From: an uncultured Micrococcales bacterium
Lineage (GTDB): Bacteria; Actinomycetota; Actinomycetes; Actinomycetales; Microbacteriaceae
Reading direction: 5' to 3'
Length of the DNA: 47,493 nucleotides
Assembly (NCBI GenBank): GCA_903922825.1
Contig: CAIXVE010000091.1
Span: 1-47,493 of the forward strand
This document shows positions 25,854 to 34,365 of the stretch, piece after piece. Positions within the stretch are counted from its first letter, which is position 1, and the number at the start of each line of letters is the position of its first letter. Under the pieces are notes generated by a model. It had not been told where the DNA came from. It was given only the letters and a program-made list of their open reading frames with translations, and searched no databases. The translations under genes and the position numbers were made by a program.

Positions 25854-25926
25854 AGCCACCTAGCAGAATCGAACTGCTGACCTGCTCTTTACGAGGGAGC
25901 TGCTCTACCAACTGAGCTAAGGTGGC
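25854..25926 (-). tRNA. tRNA-Thr (anticodon CGT)
   Basis: A complete cloverleaf is visible on the minus strand: acceptor stem GCCACCT/AGGTGGC, D arm GCTC..GAGC, anticodon loop CTCGTAA with anticodon CGT, and T arm AGCAG-TTCGATT-CTGCT. The discriminator base is T and an encoded CCA follows (25851-25853). It reads ACG threonine codons. The anticodon stem has a C31-A39 mismatch next to the loop. It is divergent from the ABC transporter operon. Confidence 0.95.
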
Positions 25927-25976
25927 CTATACCACTGGTGTTTCTACCTAGATTTTATAACCATAGACTCAAATGT

Positions 25977-26678
25977 ATGAGCTCAATAGAATTCCACAAC
26001 CTGCGTAAGGTTTATAAAGACCTGGTCGCAGTATCTGATTTATCGGTAACCCTTGAAGCTGGACGAATTACCGGTTTCCTAGGACCTAACGGTGCTGGTA
26101 AGAGCACCGCACTCAAATGCCTTTTAGGCTTAGCCAAACCAACCAGCGGAACCTGCTTACTAAACGGTAAAGAGTATTCAGATCTAGACCACCCAGGCAA
26201 AGTTGTTGGTGCTGTCTTAGACTCCTCTGGCTTCAACCAGGCTCTAACCGCTAGACAAAACCTAAAGATCATTTGTGCAGCTAATGATATTGATGATTCA
26301 AAGATTGACTCTTTGCTAGAGCTTGTTGAGCTTGGTGCAGTTGGCAATAAGAGAACTAGAGGTTTCTCTATGGGTATGAAACAAAGACTTGCTCTGGCTG
26401 CTGCACTTATTGCCGACCCGGAGATTCTAGTTTTAGACGAACCAGCTAATGGTTTAGACCCGATAGGTATTGCCTGGCTTCGAGATCTTCTAAGAAGTCT
26501 TGCTAAGCAGGGTAAAACAATTCTTGTTTCATCACACCAGCTAGCAGAGATGCAGCACACCGTTGATGATGTTGTGATTATCAACCAAGGTGAGATTATT
26601 GCCGCTGGTCCTTTGAAGAAAATTATTGGAAGAAAATCTCTTGAAGAGGCCTTCCTAGCTCTAGTTAGGAAGAACTAA
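25977..26678 (+). CDS. ABC-2 type transporter, ATP-binding protein
   Basis: I choose ATG 25977 (233 residues, MSSIEFHNL), which fits the family N-terminus; the track start at 25938 adds 13 residues encoded across a likely promoter (TTTTATAACC at about 25953-25962). If that box is the -10 element, the mRNA leader is only about 10 nt, and there is no Shine-Dalgarno site. All ATPase motifs are present: Walker A GPNGAGKST, signature FSMGMKQRL, Walker B ILVLDEPANGLDP and the switch histidine in VSSHQLAEM. It pairs with the permease gene, whose ATG overlaps its stop codon. It probably drives export of a drug, lipid or peptide; the substrate is unknown. Confidence 0.93.
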   Translation: MSSIEFHNLRKVYKDLVAVSDLSVTLEAGRITGFLGPNGAGKSTALKCLLGLAKPTSGTCLLNGKEYSDLDHPGKVVGAVLDSSGFNQALTARQNLKIICAANDIDDSKIDSLLELVELGAVGNKRTRGFSMGMKQRLALAAALIADPEILVLDEPANGLDPIGIAWLRDLLRSLAKQGKTILVSSHQLAEMQHTVDDVVIINQGEIIAAGPLKKIIGRKSLEEAFLALVRKN

Positions 26679-27460
26679 TGAGATTTATCAAAGCTGAAGT
26701 ATTGAAACTTCTATACGCAAGACGAAACTACGGGATTCTTCTTGGAGCCATGGCTCTATCTTCTATCGGAACAGGTTTCACACCTTATGCCCTCAACCGA
26801 ATGAAAGGTGTTCTAGTTAGCCCGCTAACTCAGACCGCCGCAGTTGACAGTGTTTATTCAAAAGCCCTCGGTGCATACATCCTTGTTGTGATCTTGGGTG
26901 TTCTTGTGGTGACCAGCGAATTTAACCAAAAGACCGCTATTGCAACATACCTAGCTGCCCCTAAGCGTTACCAACCGCTAGTTGCCAAGATTCTGGTTGC
27001 CTCGGTTGCCGGCGCAATCATGAACCTACTAGCAACACTGGTAGGTATGGGTGTTGCTGCCTATGCACTGTCCTTCTATCCAGAAGCTGTTGCACCATCT
27101 TCATCGATCTGGCTCAGCGATTCGCTGATTGCAATGCTAACCGGAGCAATTATCGCCATCATCGGTGTTGGTATCGGAAGTCTCATTCGTAATCAGAGTT
27201 TGGCTGTTACAGTTGCGCTTATTTGGTTCTTCATCATCGACCGCCTACTTGCTGTTCTCTTTGTTGAAGTTGGCAAGTGGTTACCTACCGGCTTAATCTC
27301 AGGGCTTGAAAACCTTAAGTTCAATTACCAAGGACCAGTTGTCAACGTAAGTGCATCTGACTACCTTGACCCATGGCCGGCAGCAGGACTACTAACTGTT
27401 TATGGAATTAGCTTTGTCGTTATCTCACTGCTAACTACGACCAGAAGAGATATCGACTAA
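26678..27460 (+). CDS. ABC-2 type transporter, permease
   Basis: 260 residues with six predicted membrane segments in the usual ABC-2 layout: an N-terminal cytoplasmic KAEVLKLLYARR helix, first helix near 20-40, then helices near 65-85, 105-130, 150-170, 178-200 and 230-250. The motif LVVTSEFNQKTAIATYL in the first loop is typical of such exporters. The ATG overlaps the ATPase stop codon (TAATG), so both are made from one message. It ends with a 4-nt convergent overlap with the S33 peptidase gene. Confidence 0.92.
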   Translation: MRFIKAEVLKLLYARRNYGILLGAMALSSIGTGFTPYALNRMKGVLVSPLTQTAAVDSVYSKALGAYILVVILGVLVVTSEFNQKTAIATYLAAPKRYQPLVAKILVASVAGAIMNLLATLVGMGVAAYALSFYPEAVAPSSSIWLSDSLIAMLTGAIIAIIGVGIGSLIRNQSLAVTVALIWFFIIDRLLAVLFVEVGKWLPTGLISGLENLKFNYQGPVVNVSASDYLDPWPAAGLLTVYGISFVVISLLTTTRRDID

Positions 27461-29034
27461 CAAGTCTTTTCTTTAGCTGGAAGTTTTCCATTCGATAAGA
27501 AGTTCTCAACCGTATCGGCAACACATTGGTTAGATGAACCGTAAGCGGTGTGGCCTTCACCTTGATAGGTTAAGAGCCAACCGTGAGCTAAAACATTGTG
27601 AGCTACGTTTTGCGCCTGTGAATATGGGGTTGCCGGATCATTTGTTGTTCCGACCACCAAAATTGTTGGTGCACTCTTTGCTGAATAATCCTTAGGGCCT
27701 GGAACAACCGCGAAAGGCCACTTGTAACAACCAAGCCCGCCATACTGCCAGTATCTTCCAAAGACTGGGCTTATGGCCAGCACTCTTGCATTCTGTTGCA
27801 ACATAGAAGCTTCACTATCCGATTCTCTAGAATCTAAACAGCTGATGGCCTTGAAAGCCTCATTCTCATTGCTACCAAAAGTCTTGGTTGAATCGTCATA
27901 ACCGTAATAACTATCTGCTAGCAATAAGAAGATGCGGCCATCCGGTTTGGCTTTACCAATAACATCTTGGAAAGCCTTGGTTAGATACTGCCAGCTATCC
28001 TTCGAATACAACGCTGCGAGGATGCCAGTGAAACCGGAGTTGATAGTCAGGGTTCTATTCTTTTCCGAGGTATACATCGCTGTGGTTTCAAGTGGTTTCA
28101 GAAACTCATTACCAATTTTGGTCATAGCCTGATCAACAGTTAGTCCAGCAAAAGGGCAACCAGAAACATTGCTAATGCAGTCGGCTAGATATGCCCGCAT
28201 CGCAGATTGAAAACCAGTTAGTTGATTCAATGAATCTTGAGTTGGTGACACAGTTGGATCAACCACTCCATCTAAAACAAACTTGCCGACTTTCTTTGGA
28301 AAGAAACTTGCATAGGTAATTCCAAGAAGAGTTCCATATGAATAACCCAAATAGTTAAGTTTCTTTGAACCAAGCACTGCTCTCAGGATGTCCATATCCT
28401 TGGCTGCCGATGAAGTGTCAACGTGCCCTAGCAAACTTCCGGTATAGGTCAAACAGGCTTGGCCAAAAAACTTAATCAGTGTTTTGCTGTAGTTGATGTC
28501 CTTCTTCGAACCAAGTTCGAAAGGTGAAGCGTTATAGAGGAAATCTCTAAGTGCACTTGGACTACCTGTGCATTTAATCGGAGTCGAATCACCGACTCCT
28601 CTAGGGTCGAAGCCCACCAAGTTGTAAGCGCTTCTGAGCTTAGAAGTTCCTAAAGAAGAAATGTATTTCGTGATCCATTCCTTACCCGAACCGCCAGGTC
28701 CTCCTGGATTCATCAACAGGTACGGAGCATTGGTTGGATCAGTTGCAGGATTAACTGCAACAGCAATCTTGATTTGATTAGCCCCAACATTTGACCAATC
28801 CAACGGCACGATGATGTCGGCGCATCTGGCCTTCTTGTTCTCTCCTGGACAGTTAGACCAGAGTGGCTTCTGGGAGTAGTAGCCAGCAAGAGTTGAGAAC
28901 GAGGCTTTATCGTATTTGGCTGCTGAAACAGAATTGTCACTAGTTGGGGTGATCTTCAAAACAACAGAACAAACCAGGGCTACTACCGCTATAGCAACGC
29001 TCAATCCAACTATCAGACCGTTTCTTTTCTTCAT
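27457..29034 (-). CDS. Secreted alpha/beta-hydrolase, tripeptidyl-aminopeptidase-like (peptidase S33)
   Basis: 525 residues. An N-terminal signal anchor (about 8-28) is followed by an alpha/beta-hydrolase core. The oxyanion loop is LMNPGGPGGSG, the nucleophile elbow GYSYGT, and the acid and base near the C-terminus lie in TTNDPATPYSQA and GEGHTAYG. The C-terminal TAP-like region and overall length match SlpD/SlpE-type actinobacterial tripeptidyl aminopeptidases. It would cut short peptides outside the cell for uptake. Its ATG overlaps the holB stop codon by 4 nt, an odd operon partner but common in actinobacteria. Confidence 0.9.
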   Translation of the reverse strand: MKKRNGLIVGLSVAIAVVALVCSVVLKITPTSDNSVSAAKYDKASFSTLAGYYSQKPLWSNCPGENKKARCADIIVPLDWSNVGANQIKIAVAVNPATDPTNAPYLLMNPGGPGGSGKEWITKYISSLGTSKLRSAYNLVGFDPRGVGDSTPIKCTGSPSALRDFLYNASPFELGSKKDINYSKTLIKFFGQACLTYTGSLLGHVDTSSAAKDMDILRAVLGSKKLNYLGYSYGTLLGITYASFFPKKVGKFVLDGVVDPTVSPTQDSLNQLTGFQSAMRAYLADCISNVSGCPFAGLTVDQAMTKIGNEFLKPLETTAMYTSEKNRTLTINSGFTGILAALYSKDSWQYLTKAFQDVIGKAKPDGRIFLLLADSYYGYDDSTKTFGSNENEAFKAISCLDSRESDSEASMLQQNARVLAISPVFGRYWQYGGLGCYKWPFAVVPGPKDYSAKSAPTILVVGTTNDPATPYSQAQNVAHNVLAHGWLLTYQGEGHTAYGSSNQCVADTVENFLSNGKLPAKEKTC

Positions 29035-30185
29035 CTCTTTGCCTTTCTGCGCAACGCGACCGCAAGAGCATCAAATAAAACAATGTCTCTAACGTTTCTA
29101 TCCATTCGATCCCGAACCTTTTGAATCTCTTCAATTGCGTGAATTGCTTGAGACTGAGAGATGTCTTTTGCCAAGGCAGCTATCTCCGAAGCCAAATCAA
29201 TGTTGATAAGGCTTTCGCCGGAACCAAGTTGAACAGTTAGAACATCTCTATACAAACCCATAAGATCAACCAGAATTCTGTCTAAACCATCACGCTTAGA
29301 TCTGGTTGCACGTCTTTTCTGTGCTTCTTCAAGTTTTTTGATTTGCGATCTTGAACTTGGACTTAGCTTGGACTCTGCTGTAATCCCAAGCCTGGTGAGA
29401 AGTTCATTTCTCTCCTGCTCATCTAATTCAGCCGTAAGCGCAGCACCATCACTCTCACCTAGTTTGACAAGAGAATCGGAAGCTGCAAGCGCCGAAGGAA
29501 TGTCAAGAATGCTAAGCACAGCAAGCAGTGCTTGTCTTCGTCTATCTCTCGCTGTGGCGTTGGTGGCCAGTCTTCTAGCCATACCAACATGGCTCTGAGC
29601 CTGAGCAGCCGACTGCAAAGCCAAGCCCTGAGGAACCTCATACTTATCAACCAGCAATTGGGCAACAGCTTCGACACTTGGAACTTTAAGTTGAATTCTG
29701 CGAACTCTTGATCTGATAGTTGGCAACAGATCTGCTTCACTCGGGGCACAAAGCATCCAAATGGTTCCCTTAGGTGGCTCTTCCAAAGACTTCAACAATA
29801 AGTTACTGGTTCTTTCTTGCATACGGTCTGCATCTTCAACAATCATGATTCGATACTTAGCCAACGCGGGCATTTGCATTGATTTGTCGATGAACTCACT
29901 CACCTCGTCAATGCTGATTTGAATTCGTTCAGTGTTAAGAACTTGAACGTCAGGATGATTACCAACGCGAACCATTTGACAGGCATTGCATTTCCCGCAG
30001 CCACCTTCTGAGCAGACCAGTGCTGCTGCGAAAGCCGTAGCCAACTCCGAGCGACCCGAACCAGGAGGACCCGTGAAAAGCCAAGCATGGTGAACTGATG
30101 TTTCTTTATTTAGTTCACGCAGAAGTTCAGTGACGGCTTCAGGTTGTGAAACGACGTCACGAAAAACATTCGGGGCGAGTGTCAT
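29031..30185 (-). CDS. holB: DNA polymerase III subunit delta' (clamp loader)
   Basis: 384 residues of the clamp-loader AAA+ family. Walker A is degenerate for this subunit but clear (GPPGSGRSELATA). The zinc-binding cluster is GCGKCNACQMV, the Walker B region is IMIVEDADRM, and the sensor region carries LLLKSLEEPP and IRSRVRR. It works with DnaX, whose gene lies at the right end of this window, to load the sliding clamp. It overlaps tmk by 4 nt upstream and the S33 hydrolase downstream. The gene order topA-tmk-holB is usual in actinobacteria. Confidence 0.93.
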   Translation of the reverse strand: MTLAPNVFRDVVSQPEAVTELLRELNKETSVHHAWLFTGPPGSGRSELATAFAAALVCSEGGCGKCNACQMVRVGNHPDVQVLNTERIQISIDEVSEFIDKSMQMPALAKYRIMIVEDADRMQERTSNLLLKSLEEPPKGTIWMLCAPSEADLLPTIRSRVRRIQLKVPSVEAVAQLLVDKYEVPQGLALQSAAQAQSHVGMARRLATNATARDRRRQALLAVLSILDIPSALAASDSLVKLGESDGAALTAELDEQERNELLTRLGITAESKLSPSSRSQIKKLEEAQKRRATRSKRDGLDRILVDLMGLYRDVLTVQLGSGESLINIDLASEIAALAKDISQSQAIHAIEEIQKVRDRMDRNVRDIVLFDALAVALRRKAKR

Positions 30186-30799
30186 AGTAACTCTGATACT
30201 GCCTTACGAATCTGAGTTTGCATAGTCTCAATATCTGTTGAGGCATCGATAACTAGAAAACGTTCCGGCTCAGCCTTAGCTAGTTCAAGATATGCACTTC
30301 GTGCCTTTTCGAAGAACTCAATCTTTTCTTTCTCGAGTCGATCTGGTTCTGTTCCAGTCTGGTTTCTTCTGTTTCTAGCAACATCGGCTGGAAGGTCAAG
30401 TAAAACCGTAAGTTTAGGAAGCAATCCACCGACAGCCCAAAGTGAAAGATTTCTCACCTCTTCTTGGGATAGGTCTCGACCTGCCCCCTGGTAAGCAACT
30501 GACGAATCAAAATAACGATCAGTGATAACAATCTCACCACGTTCAAGTGCAGGTCTAATCTTGCTAGCAACATGGTGAGCTCGATCAGCTGCAAACAAGG
30601 CTGCTTCAGCTCTTGGTGCTAGATCGCCTTTGTGATGCAAGAGAATCTTTCTTATCTCAACACCAACTTCAGTGCCACCCGGCTCAAGAGTTCTAACCAC
30701 CGTCTTACCTTGCTCAGTAAGCCAAGACTCTAATAGGTCTGCCTGAGTTGACTTACCAACACCATCAATACCTTCGAAGGAGATGAACAAGCCAGACAT
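30182..30799 (-). CDS. tmk: Thymidylate kinase
   Basis: 205 residues, normal length. The P-loop is FEGIDGVGKSTQA and the DRY motif with substrate-binding region is DRYFDSSVAYQGAGR. A lid region follows around residue 140-150 (RRNQTGTEPDRLE). It phosphorylates dTMP to dTDP for DNA synthesis. The ATG overlaps the topA stop codon (TAATG) and its own stop overlaps the holB start (ATGA), so the three genes are translationally coupled. Confidence 0.96.
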   Translation of the reverse strand: MSGLFISFEGIDGVGKSTQADLLESWLTEQGKTVVRTLEPGGTEVGVEIRKILLHHKGDLAPRAEAALFAADRAHHVASKIRPALERGEIVITDRYFDSSVAYQGAGRDLSQEEVRNLSLWAVGGLLPKLTVLLDLPADVARNRRNQTGTEPDRLEKEKIEFFEKARSAYLELAKAEPERFLVIDASTDIETMQTQIRKAVSELL

Positions 30800-33498
30800 T
30801 ACTTGTCTTTCTTTCTGGTGGTGCCCTTCTTTACAGTCCTAGCCGGAGCAGCCGATCTTCTGGACTTGGAAACCTTAGGGGCTGCCTGACCAGGCTCGAG
30901 ACCTAGTTTTTCGCGACGAATAGCCAACAACTCAAAAGCTCTTTCAGATGTTAGTTCCTCAAGTGGTTCATCTTTAGGGACTGTTGCGTTGATTGCACCG
31001 TCTGTAACATACAAACCAAACTGGCCACTCTTAGCAACCACGTTTGTCTTAGCAGAAGGATCCTCACCGAATTCTTTCAACGGCGTTGCTGCTGTCACGC
31101 GACCACGAAGCTTAGGTTGGGCAAGAAGTTCAAGCGCACCTTCAAGAGTTAGATCAAAGATAAGTTCTTCACTGGCAAGTGATCTTGAATCCTTAGCCCG
31201 CAAAAGATAAGGACCAAACTTACCATTCTGAGTAGTGATGTCAACACCTTCAGCATCTTGACCAACAACTCTTGGTAGCGATAACAACATCAATGCTGTT
31301 TCAAGATTCATAGTTTCAGTGCTCATAGTCTTAAACAAAGATGCGGTCTTAGGCTTTTTGGCATCTGGATCATCGAGAAGAACATATGGACCGTAACGAC
31401 CATCTTTGAATAGCACGTTATGGCCACTAACTGGATCAATTCCAAGGATTCGATCTGAAATTATTGGAGCTTCAATTAGTTCATGTGCTTTACCAATAGT
31501 TAGTTCATCAGGAGCCAGGCCTTCCGGGATGTTGATTATCCTGCGACCGTTCTCATCGGCACCTTCAGCATTAGGTTCGATATAGATTTCAAGATAAGGA
31601 CCGAACTTACCTGTTCGCAAAGTGATTCCATCACCAAGATCTAGAGAGTTCAAAGCTTTCGCATCAATCTCACCGATGTTCTCAACAACACTGTTAAGCC
31701 CAGGGTTACCTTCAGAACCGAAATAGAATTCTTTCAACCATTCGCTTCTGTTTATCTTGCCGTTTGCAATCTCATCGAGGTCTTCTTCCATGCGTGCTGT
31801 GAAGGCATAATCAACAAGTCTAGAAACCTTGTCTTCAAGGAATCTCATCACTGTGAAGGCAATCCATTCAGGAACCAACGCCTGGCCTCGCTTGGTCACA
31901 TAGCCCTTGTTGATGATATTGCTGATAATCGCCGCATAAGTTGAAGGGCGGCCGATGCCGTCCTCTTCCAAGGCCTTTACCAAGCTAGCTTCCGTATAGC
32001 GAGGAGGAGGCGAGGTCTGGTGGCTCTTAGCGTTTATCTCTAGAACATTGAGCTTTTGTCCAACTTCCATGTTTGGAAGTTTGCTTTCCTTCTCTTCGTT
32101 CTCATCATCTTCGTTTCGAGGCTCATCTTGACTTTCCTCGTAGGCCGCCATGAAGCCTCGGAAGGTTACGACAGTTCCGCTTGCAGTGAATTCGGCTCGG
32201 TCGCCATTGGGTAGTGGGAAGACAGCAATCTTTGCGGTGGTGGTTGACACCTTCGCATCTTGCATTTGGCTGGCAACTGTTCTCTTCCAGATCAAATCGT
32301 AAAGCTCAAAAGTTCTTCCTAAAAGTTCGCCAGCAAGTTCAGATGGCTTCTTGAAGATCTCTCCTGCAGGACGAATCGCTTCGTGCGCTTCTTGAGCGTT
32401 CTTGTTCTTGCCCTGGTAAACACGCGGAGCACTTGCCACATAATCTTCACCAAACATTTCTTTGGCTTGGCTACGAGCGGCGTTTATGGCCTGAGTTGAA
32501 AGAGTCGGTGAATCGGTACGCATATATGTGATGTAACCCTGCTGGTAAAGAGACTGGGCAACATCCATGGTCTGCTTTGCAGACATGCGAAGTTTTCTTG
32601 ACGCTTCCTGTTGCAATGTTGAAGTAGTGAAAGGTGCAGCTGGTCTTCTAGTTGAAGGTTTTGCCTCTACAGAAATAACCTCAACATTTGAACTCGCTGC
32701 CTTGATCGCATCTGCCAACGCATTTGCTTTATCTTCATCAAGCAGCATTACTTGAGCAGTTAATTCACCTTTGTCATTGAATGAATCACCGGTTGCAATT
32801 CTTTGACCGTTATAGGTAAAAAGTTTTGCTTCAAATTTTGGCTCTGAACCTAGACCTGTTTCGAAAAGACCTTTGATATCGAAGTATGAAGCTGACACGA
32901 AAGCCATACGCTCACGCTCACGCTCGACTACTAAGCGAACAGCAGGCGACTGAACACGACCAGCACTAAGTCCTCGCTGGATCTTTATCCAAAGAATGGG
33001 TGAAATCTCGTAACCATATAGACGGTCAACAACACGTCGAGTTTCCTGAGCTTCCACCAAGTGATCATCGATAGCACGAGTGTTCTTCACGGCTTCCTGA
33101 ATCGCCTCTTTGGTGATTTCATGGAACACCATGCGGTGAACCGGAACTTTAGGCTTGAGGACATCCAGCAGGTGCCAAGCTATGGCCTCCCCTTCACGGT
33201 CCTCATCTGTTGCTAGGTAAAGCTCGTCGGCATCCTTCAAGGCAGCCTTCAGTTCAGAGACAGTTTTGCTCTTACCAGGTGAAATTGCGTAATAAGGCTT
33301 GAAGTCGTCCTCAACGTCAATGGCAAAACGGCCAATCGTGCTTTTCTTCTTAAGTTCAGGCGGAAGGTCCTTCAAGTCGATGAGATCACGGATGTGACCG
33401 ACGGAGGCCAGGACCTGGAACTCGTCGCCCAAGTACTTAGCAATGGTCTTAGCCTTTGCCGGGGACTCTACGATGACCAGCTTTGAACCTTTAGACAC
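30799..33498 (-). CDS. topA: DNA topoisomerase I
   Basis: 899 residues. The Toprim domain opens KLVIVESPAKAKTIAKYLG with acidic DEDREGEAIAWH. The active-site tyrosine is in ITYMRTDSP. The domain architecture is that of actinobacterial type IA enzymes: no C-terminal zinc fingers, but repeated GxFGPY/FGLY-type modules (about 620-860) and a Lys/Arg-rich tail (KKGTTRKKDK). It relaxes negative supercoils. The start is GTG at 33498, supported by AGGAG. It heads the tmk-holB operon. Confidence 0.96.
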   Translation of the reverse strand: MSKGSKLVIVESPAKAKTIAKYLGDEFQVLASVGHIRDLIDLKDLPPELKKKSTIGRFAIDVEDDFKPYYAISPGKSKTVSELKAALKDADELYLATDEDREGEAIAWHLLDVLKPKVPVHRMVFHEITKEAIQEAVKNTRAIDDHLVEAQETRRVVDRLYGYEISPILWIKIQRGLSAGRVQSPAVRLVVERERERMAFVSASYFDIKGLFETGLGSEPKFEAKLFTYNGQRIATGDSFNDKGELTAQVMLLDEDKANALADAIKAASSNVEVISVEAKPSTRRPAAPFTTSTLQQEASRKLRMSAKQTMDVAQSLYQQGYITYMRTDSPTLSTQAINAARSQAKEMFGEDYVASAPRVYQGKNKNAQEAHEAIRPAGEIFKKPSELAGELLGRTFELYDLIWKRTVASQMQDAKVSTTTAKIAVFPLPNGDRAEFTASGTVVTFRGFMAAYEESQDEPRNEDDENEEKESKLPNMEVGQKLNVLEINAKSHQTSPPPRYTEASLVKALEEDGIGRPSTYAAIISNIINKGYVTKRGQALVPEWIAFTVMRFLEDKVSRLVDYAFTARMEEDLDEIANGKINRSEWLKEFYFGSEGNPGLNSVVENIGEIDAKALNSLDLGDGITLRTGKFGPYLEIYIEPNAEGADENGRRIINIPEGLAPDELTIGKAHELIEAPIISDRILGIDPVSGHNVLFKDGRYGPYVLLDDPDAKKPKTASLFKTMSTETMNLETALMLLSLPRVVGQDAEGVDITTQNGKFGPYLLRAKDSRSLASEELIFDLTLEGALELLAQPKLRGRVTAATPLKEFGEDPSAKTNVVAKSGQFGLYVTDGAINATVPKDEPLEELTSERAFELLAIRREKLGLEPGQAAPKVSKSRRSAAPARTVKKGTTRKKDK

Positions 33499-33521
33499 TA
33501 ACTCTCCTACCTATTCGGACA

Positions 33522-33848
33522 CTACCCCGCCGCAGCGTGAGCATGAACCCTATGAACTATACCCATAAGTTGCCAATACACACCTATATAGATGTCAGAA
33601 CTGACTATATGGCATGTCTCAACAGTCCCGCCAACTCTTTCAACAATCTTCCCAGCCGTTTCGCAGGGATAGCCGATAGCTAAGCCCCTCAAAACATCCT
33701 CCGCTGCTAAAGCGGCGGTGTCAGTTTGGGCCTGTAGCCTGGAAAGTTCGAGACTTTGACTACTAACCACCAAAGTTAGACCCATTATTCCCAAAATCAC
33801 AAAAATGAGCCCTAAACCCAAAATCGAACCAGATCCCGATTCGCTCAT
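33522..33848 (-). CDS. TadE-like / helicase-secretion-neighbourhood protein
   Basis: I place the start at ATG 33848 (108 residues), which overlaps the stop codon of the preceding TadE-like gene as ATGA; the track start at 33869 is upstream and less likely. An N-terminal SGSGSILGLGLIF motif leads into a membrane helix (about 8-30), then LSRLQAQTDTAALAAEDVL. This is the pattern of the last small gene of actinobacterial tad loci (Rv3654c-like). These are pseudopilin-like proteins with the bulk outside the membrane. Two cysteines (in YPCET and ETCHI) may form a disulphide. Confidence 0.82.
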   Translation of the reverse strand: MSESGSGSILGLGLIFVILGIMGLTLVVSSQSLELSRLQAQTDTAALAAEDVLRGLAIGYPCETAGKIVERVGGTVETCHIVSSDIYIGVYWQLMGIVHRVHAHAAAG

Positions 33849-34183
33849 AGCCCAGATTTTCTTGCACATTGACTCTCAACTAGGTCTAGTAATCCAAGTC
33901 CTGCCAGAGATCGTTCCTGGCTTAGTTGGACACAAAGCTCGAGGTCCTTGTATTCAACAGCCCAACTTGGTTTTGGGTTCAATACAGACTCCTGAATCAA
34001 AGTCTCGATAACAGACTTATCTTCACCCCGCGCTAACGCCCTTGCAGACTCAGCCGCCAACTCAATCAGCCCAATCCTCGAAGACTGGAAAGACAAGACT
34101 TGAAGGGCAGTCACAAGAATCAAAACGAAGGTTGGCAAAACAACAGCAAACTCTGCTGTCACTGAGCCAGTTTCATTTCTTAG
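33845..34183 (-). CDS. TadE-family pseudopilin-like protein (start codon uncertain)
   Basis: Only the C-terminal part of the track ORF (33845-34369) looks real. The recognisable TadE-type sequence starts LRNETGSVTAEFAVVLPTF, a positively charged tip plus membrane helix, and runs about 112 residues. The upstream part of the track ORF overlaps a real pilin gene in another frame and is a shadow. No ATG starts the conserved part. The choices are a non-canonical CTA at 34183 overlapping the pilin stop codon, or GTG at 34162 (105 residues) inside the motif. Translation is probably coupled to the pilin gene. It is likely a minor pilin of the Tad system. Confidence 0.75.
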   Translation of the reverse strand, partial: LRNETGSVTAEFAVVLPTFVLILVTALQVLSFQSSRIGLIELAAESARALARGEDKSVIETLIQESVLNPKPSWAVEYKDLELCVQLSQERSLAGLGLLDLVESQCARKSGL

Positions 34184-34353
34184 CTTGACGGCAGGCTCAA
34201 AGCCGAACGTATTGTGTCTAAAAGCATCTGCCTTACTTCGTTCGATCTCAGGATTCCTAAAAGTAAACCAGCGAAACCGACGGCTGCCAGCGTGATGATT
34301 ACGTATTCTGCGGTCGAAGCTCCTGAGTCTTCTAACCAGATTCTCTTTAGCAT
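34180..34353 (-). CDS. DUF4244 small Flp-pilin-like protein (missed by ORF track)
   Basis: 57 residues. The charged leader MLKRIWLEDSGASTAEYV runs into the hydrophobic helix ITLAAVGFAGLLLGIL and then EVRQMLLDTIRSALS. This is the DUF4244 pattern, the probable major Flp-type pilin of actinobacterial tad loci; TAEY is at the place where prepilin processing or packing occurs. AAGGA lies before the ATG, 13 bp after the tadB/C stop. The ORF track shows a different frame over the same bases because this gene is under 60 codons. Confidence 0.85.
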   Translation of the reverse strand: MLKRIWLEDSGASTAEYVIITLAAVGFAGLLLGILRSNEVRQMLLDTIRSALSLPSS

Positions 34354-34365
34354 TTGAATTTCCTT

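Noticed and set aside
26012-26584. 190-residue antisense ORF on the minus strand inside the ABC ATPase gene
   Set aside because: The opposite strand has complete ATPase motifs; the antisense translation is Ser/Leu-rich with no recognisable domain or ribosome binding site.
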